Positions 54,815 to 64,000 of a DNA stretch of 64,000 bases are shown in pieces. The stretch's first letter is position 1. Each line of letters begins with the position of its first letter. The stretch spans positions 372,001 through 436,000 of the forward strand of contig WHVD01000001.1 of assembly GCA_015178975.1 (NCBI GenBank), given 5' to 3'. The notes beneath the pieces are model-generated. The model was not told the DNA's origin. It saw only the letters and a program-made list of their open reading frames with translations, and did not search any database. The translations under genes were made by a program, and so were the position numbers. Origin of the DNA: Hysterangium stoloniferum. Lineage: Eukaryota > Basidiomycota > Agaricomycetes > Hysterangiales > Hysterangiaceae.

Positions 54815-55225
54815 TTATTTCAGGCGGCGTTGGCGTTGGCTATCGGAGATCAGTATATAGTGATTACTGAAATGTCGTCTTAAAAAATCCATACCTTCAC
54901 AGGGTTGGCAGTCTCTGTTGACGAGGTAATAAGCATTTACGTCCCTGCGACCCCCTCTGCAAAATGTTGTGTTGGCACTCATGCGTGATCTGGTTCTCCC
55001 GCAGTGCACGCCATATGCCATAAACAAATGGCCACAGCTCCATGAGTAGAAAAGCCATCGGCCACAGATACACGGTGGGTTAAGATGCTCGAGACCTGCT
55101 ATGAAAACTGTTCGTTCTTGTATACCGTGAATGAGGGCTTCATACGTGATAACGTGGGCAGGCATAGCAGGCCATTGGTTATCTTGGCCGGGGATTTGAG
55201 CCATGGTGTTGATGTGGGGAAACAC
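54815..55225 (-). CDS. Small cysteine-rich protein (unrecognised, possibly zinc-binding)
   Basis: One-exon frame of 136 residues, or 128 if it starts at the second Met, MAQIPGQDNQWPAMP (55201). The middle holds CICGRWLFYSWSCGHLFMAY, HCGRTRS, TFCRGGRR and VNRDCQPC, that is paired cysteines and a CGH motif as in several fungal small zinc-binding proteins of unknown role. The N-terminal AHVITYEALIHGIQERTVF looks like a folded segment. No signal peptide. Base composition matches the neighbouring host genes, not the transposons. Function not known. Confidence 0.55.
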   Translation of the reverse strand: MFPHINTMAQIPGQDNQWPAMPAHVITYEALIHGIQERTVFIAGLEHLNPPCICGRWLFYSWSCGHLFMAYGVHCGRTRSRMSANTTFCRGGRRDVNAYYLVNRDCQPCEGMDFLRRHFSNHYILISDSQRQRRLK

Positions 55226-55841
55226 TGTCCTGTCTCAGAGTAGCCCTTTATCGCAGGCACTGTCAGAGATTATTGTCGGAACATATGTGTGGCTGTCCTT
55301 TTACCTATTACGGAGAAAAATGATGAGACGCCACAGTATACAATACTCTTCTTGCCCACGGCGCAACATAATTGATAATCGGAGAGACTCCCAAATAAGG
55401 TAGAGGCTCTAATTTCTTGCAACGTATTGCTAAAAGAGGTATCAAGTATTGCGTCGCAGCCCTCACAAACCGATTAAACCTCTTTCATCCTGCCGGTTGC
55501 TCCCGGATGAGTTTAAGTGGGTTGAAGCACTGAGTCTCCTTGCTTCCACCTAACATCCGAAGGATTGGCCGCACTGTGGACACCATGGAAGGTAATATAA
55601 TCGAAATAAAATTTCCATATTTTATATACATTTTCCCTATGCAAGTTCCAAAGCGAGAGGCAAACACCCTCATGAGTTGTGTGTAAGTCTGACCCCGGCC
55701 ACCCGACACCGCTGATCACGCATGACTGACTGAGAGTTACCGAGAAGCGGTCGCGGCTGACTGGACACATCGGCGTCTTTGGACTACCATCCCTCCCCAG
55801 ACAGCCATTTCTAAAAGTGAACAGCTTCTAACTTTATTCTA
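55226..55841. other. Intergenic between divergently arranged host genes
   Basis: Must hold the promoters of the cysteine-rich gene (leftward) and the kinase-like gene (rightward). Minus-strand frames at 55485-55770 show no family resemblance. No RNA gene seen. Confidence 0.4.
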
Positions 55842-56916
55842 ATGTACTCACCATCACCTGGCTCCGTTTTTGGGGGGAAGAAAGGGTAAGTTGCTCAATA
55901 TCATATCTTTATCTGTTTTTACATTGTGTCGTGAAAGAAAAGAGGCATTATCCCTTCCACTTCTTTCTAAAGAAGAGGTCCAAAGCCAGGTTGTTGACGA
56001 GAAAGAACTTGTGTTCTTGGAGTGTATTTCACCCGGTTTGCTTGAAAAGGGTCGGTCAGTGGCTTTGATAGTCGACGTACGCATGCGACGTTGGTATAAC
56101 GTTGTCGCGAAGCATGAAACGGACTTCGAAAAATACCATGACTCAGATGACCCCTATTGGGCCTACATACTAAAAAAGTCAAATCATCGTGGTCGAGAGG
56201 AGTCAAAATGTGTTACGCTGGAAGAAGATGGATTACTGTCTTTTGTAACGAACCGAATCATCTCGGGAATGATGCACTGTCTTCATCCGCCACCTTCCGA
56301 ACCATTGCTACTCCATATCCCATATACGGATCTCCAAGATAGAGTGTATCTCTCCGGAGCTGTGGAAACATGTTTCTGGAATGGAGATCTGTATGTATTT
56401 AAGCAAATACTTTTTGACTCCATGATTTCACTATTTGATGAGCAAATGGCGGTGTTGAAGGATTTTATATCGAACCCATACATCGTTTCCCCCTCGGCCT
56501 ACATCGTTGACGAAGACGATGATATGCGGGGTATACTCTTCCCTTGGGCCGGCGTCTGCATCGACGCCCTTCCGTTCGTTCGCTGGTCATACGTTCGGGA
56601 TCTCCTATTTGGTTTAAGAGATATACACGCAATAATTAGGACGGACCCTAATTTCGGAGGAGAAGTTGAAGGATCACATGGTGATGTATTCTGTCGAAAT
56701 ATTCTTGTAATGGACGGAAAAGCACGTTGGATTGACATCGGTACCACCGAGGTAGATTATTTAGGAGATTCCGTGGCATTTGCAGACGTCCTGGCCTTGC
56801 TATTGGATAAGGCAGAAGGAGAGGTCGATCGGAGTCACATGGAGGATGTGGAAACATGGTTAAGGGATGGAATCAGCTTTTTCGATATCGCGATAGCCAT
56901 TGAATTTTGGGCTTAA
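55842..56916 (+). CDS. Protein-kinase-like fold protein
   Basis: Two exons, 55842-55885 and 55938-56916, intron of 52 nt (GTAAGT to GTGAAAG), 340 residues, starting MYSPSPGSVFGGKKG. The C-terminal half has kinase-like landmarks: DLYVFKQI (about residue 170; the K would be the ATP-binding lysine), a hinge-like region ILFPWAGVCIDALPF, then the catalytic loop SHGDVFCRNILV (H-G-D-x4-N) and a DFG-equivalent WIDIG. This HGD...N form is found in aminoglycoside-phosphotransferase-like and fungal-specific kinases. The N-terminal half (VFLECISPGLLEKG, VALIVDVRMRRWYNV) is a lead-in I do not recognise. Without the intron the frame would begin at 55870 inside what looks like an exon, so I prefer the spliced start. 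Substrate unknown. It is the least decayed gene in the right half. Confidence 0.72.
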
Positions 56917-57249
56917 ACAGCATTGTTTCTCCTCATTGTTTATTGTTCAAGTCACTGCAGTTGTTGCCATTCATTTGCATTTTTCTTGGATATCGAGGGA
57001 AATTCAGGTTGCCTTCATCTTTCTTCGGTGTATTGTAGCACAGAATGCAGAGTTTTTAATAACTACCATCAGTAAAATCGTTCTAAGCGGAGAGACGAAG
57101 CACCCGTCAGAATCAAAAGCCAGTTTACTGCTTACTAGATGCTAGCGGGATCAAGTCCTGTCACAGTCACATATCAATTAGAATATATGTCACATGATTT
57201 ATTTTGCAATTTTTCCATTTCTCTAGTGGATAATATGATAGAGTGAAAT
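56917..57249. other. 3' flank of the kinase-like gene
   Basis: No further coding resemblance; this is the border back to transposon DNA. Confidence 0.4.
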
Positions 57250-57261
57250 CAGTGAAAAGAG

Positions 57262-57472
57262 CAGGGGACAAAACTGTCCCAATGATTGGTTATTTTTAAA
57301 TATTCACTATGACACCAATTTCCATCAATATTATGTAATACTTGGGAATATGAAAGTTAGTGTACTAGGGCATCTGCTAGAATATTTTCATCATTTTAGG
57401 AAATTTATGTGATCAGTTATACAACATTTAATAGGAATTATCAAAACATTGGGACAGTTTTGTCCCCTACTG
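57262..57472. mobile_element. MITE of Tc1 type (about 211 bp)
   Basis: Ends are inverted: GGGGACAAAACTGTCCCAAT at 57265-57284 and its complement at 57448-57467, followed by CTACTG and TA. The ACTGTCCCAATG core is the same as in the inverted repeats of Tc1 copies I and II, and the length equals one of their inverted-repeat blocks. No coding capacity. The left tip is slightly disturbed, so it may start at 57250. Confidence 0.82.
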
Positions 57473-57544
57473 TATGCCAGAAAACTAAATTTGACTGTAT
57501 CACATAGCAAGGAGTGCTTTGACCCACAGACATACCCCTCAGGC

Positions 57545-58640
57545 CTTTTGAAGTCATGGATCTAAAACTGGCCCACCCCCTTCTGGAGAAAAGTCTTGTT
57601 CAGCTATCTTCATAGTGGTAGACAAACTGACATGTTTCATCATCTGTGAGCCTATATCATCAGATTTATGAGTGGAAGGGTTTGCACAACTTTTTATGAA
57701 CAAGGTAGCCACCCCCTTTGGACTACATTCAAGAATAATTTGTGATTGACACAAGAGGTGGACCTGTATATTTTGGAGGGAAGTCTGTAAGGTGTACAGA
57801 AGTGCCCTTGCTGTATTGTCTTCCCACCATCCATAAACAGATGGCCAGACTGAGAATATGAATGCCATCATCAAATAAATGTTAGGAGCCTATTGCACCT
57901 CCTTGAAAGAAGAATGGTTTAAATGAATTCAAGTAGTGGCCCACAGTCACAACTTGACCATACATACCTCAACAAATTATGCACCAGCCTTCCTGTTGAT
58001 GGAAGACCTACTGAGAGGGATATCTCGTTGTTTGGGGGGGAATGATCCAGTAGTCCCTAGGAAACTGTCCAACAGCCCAATGGCCAACCAGTGGATCTTA
58101 GAGTTGGAGAATCATTGGTAGATGGTGAGGATTCAATTGTGCAATCCCAGGAAACCCAAGCTCATAGGTACAATGAAAAATGAAGACCTGTGGAGGAGAT
58201 CAAAGAAGGGGACCATGTCCTGATCAACCCCCATTCCCATGAGCTTACAGAAGCCAAAGGGAGTGGGCAGAAGCTCGTCCAAAGGTGAATTGGACCATTC
58301 AAAGTCTTGGAGATGATCAATTCCCAGGTCTTTTGGCTCAGAATTCCTCCTGAATATCAAATACACCCAGTCATCAACAGAAATCACCTCAAGATATTCC
58401 ACTTCTCTCCCAAGGAATTCAGACAGAGAGCCCAACTTGAGAACCCAAGGGAATTGAACCACAAGGATGAAGAGTATGAAGTCAAGGCTATAGTAGGACA
58501 CAAAAAGCACCAAAATTGACTGCTCTCTCAAGTTCAATGGAAAGGGTATGGGCTGGATGAAGATACTTGGCTAAATAGCAATGACCTTAGAAATGCTCCT
58601 GTGCTCCTCAGGGCTTACAAGGCCATTTACAGGGTTTCAC
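57545..58640 (+). mobile_element. Gypsy fragment: integrase and chromodomain
   Basis: Integrase traces (about 57600-58090, such as VVDKLT and AHSHNLTIHTSTNYAPAFLL) lead into a post-integrase segment (RIPPEYQIHPVINRNHLKIF, 58340) and a chromodomain (DEEYEVKAIVGHKK, then WKGYGLDEDTW, 58465-58570). Another Gypsy lineage than Gypsy-1/-3. Badly decayed; no LTRs seen. Confidence 0.75.
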
Positions 58641-58939
58641 AGGCTATATGCTACCCTTTCCACAATCAGGAACATAGTCTTAATTATTCTATTCTACCCA
58701 AACTTATAAGCAACCACTCCCCTCTCCTCTCTCCCCCTCAACCTCTTCCTCAACAACTGAGCAGAGTTTAAATTAATATACATAAAATAAATGTAAATTT
58801 GCTAGAATATTTCACATTTCTCTCACTCCCCCCACCTCTCTCTTTTTACACACCCACTGAACACCCAAACAGCCATGCCATGTCACAAAATCAACAAGCT
58901 AAGCCCAAGTTCCCTAACTTCAGGAGGATCCCCTGTCTA
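58641..58939. other. Unassigned, pyrimidine-rich
   Basis: CTCTCC/CCCCTC-rich runs at 58720-58870, otherwise nothing. Confidence 0.35.
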
Positions 58940-59600
58940 AAGTTGTGGTGATTTCTCATGCAATATAATGTAACTTCAATGACTGGCCTGACAAATTTAC
59001 CACTGACAGAAACAAGGTTATGTATATTCACTCTATTGTTCCTTCAGGGCATTGCCATGAATTGGTTTGAACCTGCACTTAACAACCTTGACATTTATCA
59101 ACCCAGCTGGCTCAACAACTACTCATCCTTTGTCACAGAACTTAGACTTCATTTTGGCCTCCATGATGTTGTCAGTGATGCTGAAGCTACTTTGGCCAAT
59201 ATCAAAATGAAGGACAGCCAGTGAATCACCAAAGATATCATCCAGTTCAACTCTCTTCCCACTCTTGTTGATTGGGGTGACTCCACCCTATGCCATAGGT
59301 TCTATTCCAGTCTCCCATCTCATCTTAAGGATGACATCTGTCAAGGTGATGGCAAGCCAAACACTCTCATTGATATGTACATCAAGGCTCAGCATTGGGA
59401 GTGGCACACTGAGGTCAATTGTGAAATGTCTTCAGACTGCCTGACAAAAAGCAACAAAGACAATGAACAGGCATCCTGTTATGACCCATGTGCTTGGCAC
59501 ACCATCAACCCTGATCAGACCCCATGCAAACCTTCAATCACTTGCAGACCGTCAGTGACCCGACTAACCCCATTAGCACATCCTGTAAGAATTACATAAG
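58940..59600 (+). mobile_element. Gypsy gag fragment
   Basis: Reads as a Ty3/Gypsy gag capsid region: LQGIAMNWFEPALNNL, WLNNYSSFVTELRLHFG, ATLANIKMKDSQ and, farther on, YSSLPSHLKDDICQGDGKP and IKAQHWEWHTEV. Broken and without the rest of the element. Confidence 0.75.
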
Positions 59601-59615
59601 CAGGGTGAAAATATT

Positions 59616-59693
59616 GACCTGAGCTGGATTTGAACCAGTGACCACTAAGTTTGGATTACATGTCTAGTGCTCTTAACCCTGAGCTATCAGGCC
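59616..59693 (-). repeat. tRNA-Thr(UGU)-like sequence (pseudo-tRNA or SINE head)
   Basis: Minus strand. A 7-pair acceptor stem (GGCCTGA/TCAGGTC, one G-U pair), D-stem GCTC/GAGC, T-arm CTGG/CCAG with loop TTCAAAT, and TGT at the anticodon position. The base before the anticodon is A rather than the invariant U33, and the anticodon stem is mismatched on its 3' side, so it is unlikely to work as a tRNA. Confidence 0.5.
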
Positions 59694-59710
59694 ATTAAGA
59701 GTAGTTCTAT

Positions 59711-59795
59711 TAAGAACCAGTTACTACTGAGATGATTAGTCATCAGTTAAGATATTAATATATCCAGGTCAACCATTACTCATTCAACACATCCA
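59711..59795 (+). repeat. 85-bp scrap of the tyrosine-recombinase element
   Basis: Matches 8412-8498 closely (AACCAGT(T/C)ACTACTGAGATG, TTAGTCATCAGT, TATCCA(G/A)GTCAACCATT, CTCATTCAACAC). Confidence 0.8.
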
Positions 59796-59929
59796 TTGTT
59801 CCCGATTGGCATCTTTCCGTCTGCCCCTTCTATACAACCAGTTACACCTCTTTCCACCTCTGTAGTAGTTACGTCCAGATTTGTAATGTTCCATCTATTG
59901 GTTTCCATCCTCACATCACTCTATATGTA
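59796..59929. other. Unassigned
   Basis: Short stretch without recognisable content. Confidence 0.3.
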
Positions 59930-60280
59930 TGTAGTTCCACCTTCTCCATTAGTATTTTCCTTTGTTCTGTTTTTGTTCGGATAAGCACCAGTTTTCTATA
60001 TATATGCTGCTCATATATCGTAGTATTAGGACAATCAGAATATCGACTCAGAACACTTGTATACCTCTCTCATAGTCCCACTCTAAGTATTCTGCTCCCA
60101 CCCTTGCTTGCACTCACTCATTCTTGGTCTCTGACTTCATGACACTACTATCCTTCGGCTTCCGATCAGTGACTTACTGAGAGGACTATACGACAGGATA
60201 AGTTTCTGCCCACCTGAAATTTAAGGACACCCAATGGTAACTTGCAAGGGTGCAGCACATAAGCTGAAGCCAAGTCCTTG
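59930..60280 (-). mobile_element. LTR related to family B, left piece (right piece 63033-63083)
   Basis: Contains CACCTTCTCCATTAGTATTTTC, CAGAATATCGACTCAGAA, TTTAAGGACACC and CATAAGCTGAAGCCAAGTCC in the order of reversed family B LTRs, breaks off at 60280, and the family's end (GGTCCCCATCAG to TCTTAACA) turns up at 63042-63083. So 2.75 kb of other DNA lies inside it, with CCTT on both sides. Confidence 0.65.
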
Positions 60281-60354
60281 TTATGTATTTTTAGGTTTTT
60301 TCTAATTTTTAACCAATCTCCCCTAACAAATCAATAAAAACAAGTTTAAATGTA

Positions 60355-61181
60355 AGGTAGGCATCACTTTAATTCAGCACCTTATGTAATCATATTACTA
60401 AGTGCCAAGAGCGGCCAAATTTGCAAATCAAATTTTTGAAAAATTTATTATGAAGTCAAAAAATGAATTGGAGTCACTATAATGGTACAGGCATATTAAT
60501 TTGAGCTTGCCGTACTTGTGCAAGCATGATTGGAGGTAATGTACAATGGCCATGGTATCTTTTCATCTGGGACATCCTTGATTGTCACTGAGGGCTTTTG
60601 TTGTGCCTTGGATCCAAGGTTTTTGATGTGAGATTGTGCAGCTTTAGACTTCTGAGGCATGGTAGTAGAACTGTGCAACCACGTATTTGCCACTGCGCTG
60701 CTTATGTAATGTGTCCTGTGATCAAGTGCACAGCTTACTGCACAAGTACATGTGCAGCTATACCCTCTTTTTCTTAGGAGAATTTTTATGTAAGTAAGAT
60801 AAGTACATATATTTGAATTTAATACATTTTTCTTTCCCAATTTTAGGCCCTTAAAACAAGGCTGCCCAATATATCACGTGATGATTATGTAAGTGGCCAA
60901 TACTGACACTTGCGAATTTTTGAAAATCTCAGAATCACATGGAAACAAGTTTTTAAGCATTCAGAGACTCAAAAAAAAAGTTAAAATTTGTAAGTCCTAC
61001 TACTTGGCAAGGGTGAATTATTTTTCAAGTTTTAAACCTGAGAACTGGAGGAATAGATCCCAACTCCACTTCCCTGGGCTTTAATTACAGATTATCTATG
61101 TTGTGGAAGCACAGAAAGGAGTGCAAGTAGGTCACTTTTTTGCTTACATAAACAGGTGCTGAACTAAAGTGACGCCTACCT
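60355..61181. mobile_element. Non-autonomous TA-flanked DNA element (pogo/Tc1 class), 827 bp
   Basis: Inverted ends AGGTAGGC(A/G)TCACTTTA(A/G)TTCAGCACCT (60355 and, inverted, to 61181), each next to TA. On the minus strand it keeps a short frame starting MPQKSKAAQSHIKNLGSKAQ (about 60660), which resembles the N-terminus of longer fungal transposases; the remainder is missing. Probably an internal-deletion derivative. Confidence 0.72.
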
Positions 61182-61189
61182 TACTTATA

Positions 61190-63032
61190 TTGCGACAGAA
61201 TTATTGTACAATAGTCTTCTGAAATTAACCTGAATTTTCACAATTTATTTCATATTTTTATCATTTATTTTGGGAGAACTATCAAATTTCTACTGTTTAT
61301 TCTTTTTAACTTAAATATCTTTGAAGTCGGCCATCTGGCACTTATTGCGTAATGTGCGGGAATATTGTCACATTTCGTGACAATTGTCACAAATGCGACC
61401 AGCTGTCACAAATGGCTGAATAACGATAATGTCACATATGGAAACACTGTGACATGCATGGGAAAATTATGTAATCAGCGCGTGCACGAAAATCATCCAC
61501 TTTGTGACATGTGAGAACATTACATCAGCATATATGCTATAATGGAAAGTAGTAGAAACTCCTGGAATATTCCAGCAGATTCCAGGTAAAATAGCTAAAA
61601 ATAGGTAAAACAAGTAGCTAGAACATTCTCCCATGTCACAGATTTTACTGTATATAAGGAGCTCTGCTCCACCACTGAAATATAATTCAATTTAACCCAT
61701 TTACTACACCACATCAGTGTTCCACCATCATCTTGCTGCATGGACATTGACAGATGAGCCAGCAGGGAAACCTGCTACCTCACAGCACAACCTACATCAG
61801 CTTAGGTGATCATTGATCTCGGGTTAAAGCCTCTACCTCCTGACAGGTGTATCACCCAACTGTATACTACCCACCATTGGGTCTCAAGATTCTTGGAATT
61901 TTGTTGCATGCAAAGTCAGCATGAATTCATTATCTTATCACTCCCTTTGGACCAGGCTCAGTAGTAGACTCCTAAACAGTAACTCTGGAAGGACGAAATG
62001 GTAGGGGTAGCAGTATCCCCCTGATGAGAGCTTTCATCAGCTCAAAACCATTACAGTCCGTTTCTCCCCAAAGTTCAATCTTCGGAGACAACTGATTGCA
62101 GCAATTGATAAGGTGGTGGTCTGCCCAGCAGGGCTCTGGTGGACGCTGGTGACCATGCATTGCTATGGTCACCTTGCTAATGCCACTGCATCAGCAGTTA
62201 TATTCCACCCCTAGTTGGGCTGTTGGACAAATATATACATACACTTAGTCACCTCTAGTTGAGCTGCTGACCTAAACTAACTCAGGATCCCTTGTCACCT
62301 CTAGTTGAGCTTCTGACATAATAATCCTACCCTCTTGTCATTTCTAGTTGAGCTTCTGACAAACAATCTTGTTCCCTTTTGCCACCTCTTAGTTGAATAG
62401 TGGGCTATCCTTTATTGCTTATCCACCTCTAGTTGAGTTGTTGGTTATCAATTAAAGTAATAAATATTTTAGGTTATATTGAGATTAGGAATACATATAT
62501 TCTAATTTCTACCTGGTTTTTGGCATAAATAAATACTGAGAATATTCTTGCAAGATCCTTAAGACTACATTAAGATCCTGATAAGTTAGTATCACAGTAG
62601 ACCCTGTAGGTTAGTGTAAATAAAGCATATATTAGCCAAATAAGTGTTTTATTCTATATCTAATCTTTTGACTTGTTTATTAATATTTTTACTATTTGAT
62701 AAATAGTATAAAATATATATAAACTAGCTAGAATCGAAGTCGAATCTAGTTTCGGAATCAGTGAATTGTTATTCATATTTTAGTAGTTGTTTTCACAGAA
62801 AAAGAACAGCTTGCAAAAGCAGCTCTCAAAACCTTCTTTGCAAAGTAGGGTGCATATATTCAAGTAAACTCTTGACTTCAGGGGTTCTAAGTCTATTTAG
62901 GCTGCCACTGATTAATATCAAATACTTAAATTATTTTACCTTGCAGTGAATTGAGTATTTACACATTTTGATAGAGCACTGGACTCCTTTTTCAGAAGAT
63001 AGTATTAAAATAAGGCTAATACATCACACCTT
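61190..63032. other. Unassigned AT-rich insertion, possibly an LTR-type non-coding element
   Basis: Non-coding. 61366-61520 has six TGTCACA/TGTGACA words; TATATAAGG at 61651 with pyrimidine-rich CTCTGCTCCACC after it looks like an LTR-style promoter. 62207-62444 has six spaced copies of one 20-mer, listed separately. I could not find paired LTRs, so the class stays open. Together with the element at 60355 it fills the gap in the family B-like LTR. Confidence 0.4.
62207..62444. repeat. Six copies of a ~20-bp motif at 41-46 bp spacing with unlike spacers
   Basis: Motif CACCTCTAGTTGAGCTKCTG at about 62207, 62250, 62296, 62339, 62382 and 62423; the spacers of 20-25 bp differ from one another. 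Confidence 0.8.
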
Positions 63033-63083
63033 CTGTTTGGTCCCCATCAGTCTTCCAACATTAGACAGTTTTCTGTTCTTAAC
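63033..63083 (-). mobile_element. LTR related to family B, right piece
   Basis: GGTCCCCATCAG, CAGTTTTCTGTTCTTAACA: the end of a reversed family B-like LTR whose other part is at 59930-60280. Confidence 0.65.
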
Positions 63084-63089
63084 ACATCC

Positions 63090-63480
63090 TCATCAACTGG
63101 TAACAACAACCACACTGGTGATCACTCCTTGAAGAAGTCCATGAAGAAAAACAGGACTGACTTGACTTCTAATGATGCTGTGCCTCTAGTAGTAATACTG
63201 GCACCTCCATGGCCAAGCCCAATAGATGATTTGAGCACCAAGCTTGGTGTAGATGATAAGCTGATACCTGAATAAAAGCAGTGATGAAAAGACAATGACC
63301 TCAGCCTTTGGTGCAGCACCCCCAGCCACATGGTAAACAAATGTCCGTTGAACAACAACGCCAAGGCTTGTGCTGCCAAGGCTGAAAAGCTCTCAACTTC
63401 ACAAACTCCTTGCACTGCAATAGTGTCTCTGATAGTGATGATAATTATCTTCCTCTATAGGGAGAGGGAAGTGATGAAGG
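63090..63480 (+). mobile_element. Gypsy gag fragment with zinc knuckle
   Basis: LSLWCSTPSHMVNKCPLNNN at 63299-63358 is a CCHC knuckle with one position off consensus, followed by AKACAAKAEK, as at the end of many fungal Gypsy gags. Broken. Confidence 0.6.
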
Positions 63481-64000
63481 CATAGTTGTGAAACTAATGA
63501 ATTCCGAATCACTGTGGAAGGACAGCCTATGTCAAGCAGTGCATTTATCAGGAGAGGGAAATCAGAAATGAGGGGTCCTGTAAGTTCTACAGGTTGTTAG
63601 GAACCTCATTTGTGGACCTCCAGAACTTTTTTTCACTCTGACAATCCTCCAGCATACTGATATTGGTACCCCCAACTGTGGTGTCACTGCCAACAGCATC
63701 ACACCACTTCACTTATTACACCTTACCCTTTTGGTCATCCCATTCTGCTCCCATTCTGACACTTTCCCAACACCCCTTCTACATGTATGTATATATTATT
63801 TGCCACCTCAAACCATTTAGTATTCTTCTGTTCTCTTGTAGTCAGTTTCCTTTTGATCCCTTGTTCCATCACCTGCTTCTTTGACCTGTTTGCTTCTTAC
63901 CTCCATGATCAGCCTCCTGATCACCCATCTCACTTAGTATGAAAACTTCCATCCTGTATTCTACAGTTATTCAGTTTTAATATTGACTTAAGTTCTCCAA
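63481..64000. other. Unassigned to window end
   Basis: May be the continuation of the Gypsy fragment (linker toward protease), but nothing certain can be read. Pyrimidine-rich toward the end. Confidence 0.3.

Noticed and set aside
59616-59693. Working tRNA-Thr gene
   Set aside because: The base at position 33 is A and the anticodon stem is broken, so it is called tRNA-like only.
62207-62444. CRISPR-like array
   Set aside because: The host is clearly a fungus; repeats are short and degenerate, there is no leader or cas gene, and the block sits in decayed transposon DNA.

Overview
The window reads as nuclear DNA of an Agaricomycete (mushroom-forming basidiomycete). Short 44-68 nt GT-AG introns with CTNAY-type branch points split every host gene I could resolve, and most of the rest is a dense, nested graveyard of fungal transposable elements: Ty3/Gypsy chromoviruses, Copia, a tyrosine-recombinase retroelement, hAT, Tc1/mariner, a Helitron scrap, and a large Agaricomycete-type transposase-like gene family.

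Host islands lie at both ends. At 1-4140 there is the C-terminus (STAS plus cyclic-nucleotide-binding domain) of a SulP-type transporter, then two tandem genes of the fungal SigF-like/NTF2-like family that share the same exon lengths and phases, then a possible small gene with a 5'UTR intron. At 53.8-56.9 kb there is a small two-exon gene, a cysteine-rich small protein, and a protein-kinase-like gene.

Between them, from left to right. 4554-10735: a tyrosine-recombinase (DIRS/Ngaro-type) retroelement with split direct repeats, carrying inserted solo LTRs. 10.75-13.6 kb: a hAT relic, also cut by solo LTRs. 13603-14570: two LTRs head to head, forming a palindrome. 14635-29382: one Gypsy element (target duplication aatat) with a whole second Gypsy (18416-24304, target duplication acaat) inside its pol, a solo LTR inside its gag, and a spliced-looking Zn2Cys6 gene in antisense between pol and the 3' LTR. 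29909-38476: a solo LTR split by a 6.9-kb two-gene DNA element (30370-37286) and by a younger LTR. 38.5-42.5 kb: Copia, Helitron and Tc1 scraps. 42484-51231: a third Gypsy, interrupted by a Tc1 element with long composite inverted repeats and by a gag-only Copia element that holds another solo LTR. 51.2-53.1 kb: a third Tc1. 53.08-53.69 kb: a 70-bp minisatellite. 57.2-64.0 kb: a MITE, Gypsy fragments, a tRNA-like sequence, a TA-flanked non-autonomous element and an unassigned AT-rich insertion.

The observations I rate highest are the two-gene element whose exact borders are revealed by the LTR it split, the antisense Zn-cluster gene inside a retrotransposon, Tc1 elements whose ~211-bp ends look like separate MITEs and which share one in-frame TGA, covarying self-priming sequences in the Gypsy LTRs, and the tandem NTF2-like pair. 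All calls were made by reading; no database search was run.
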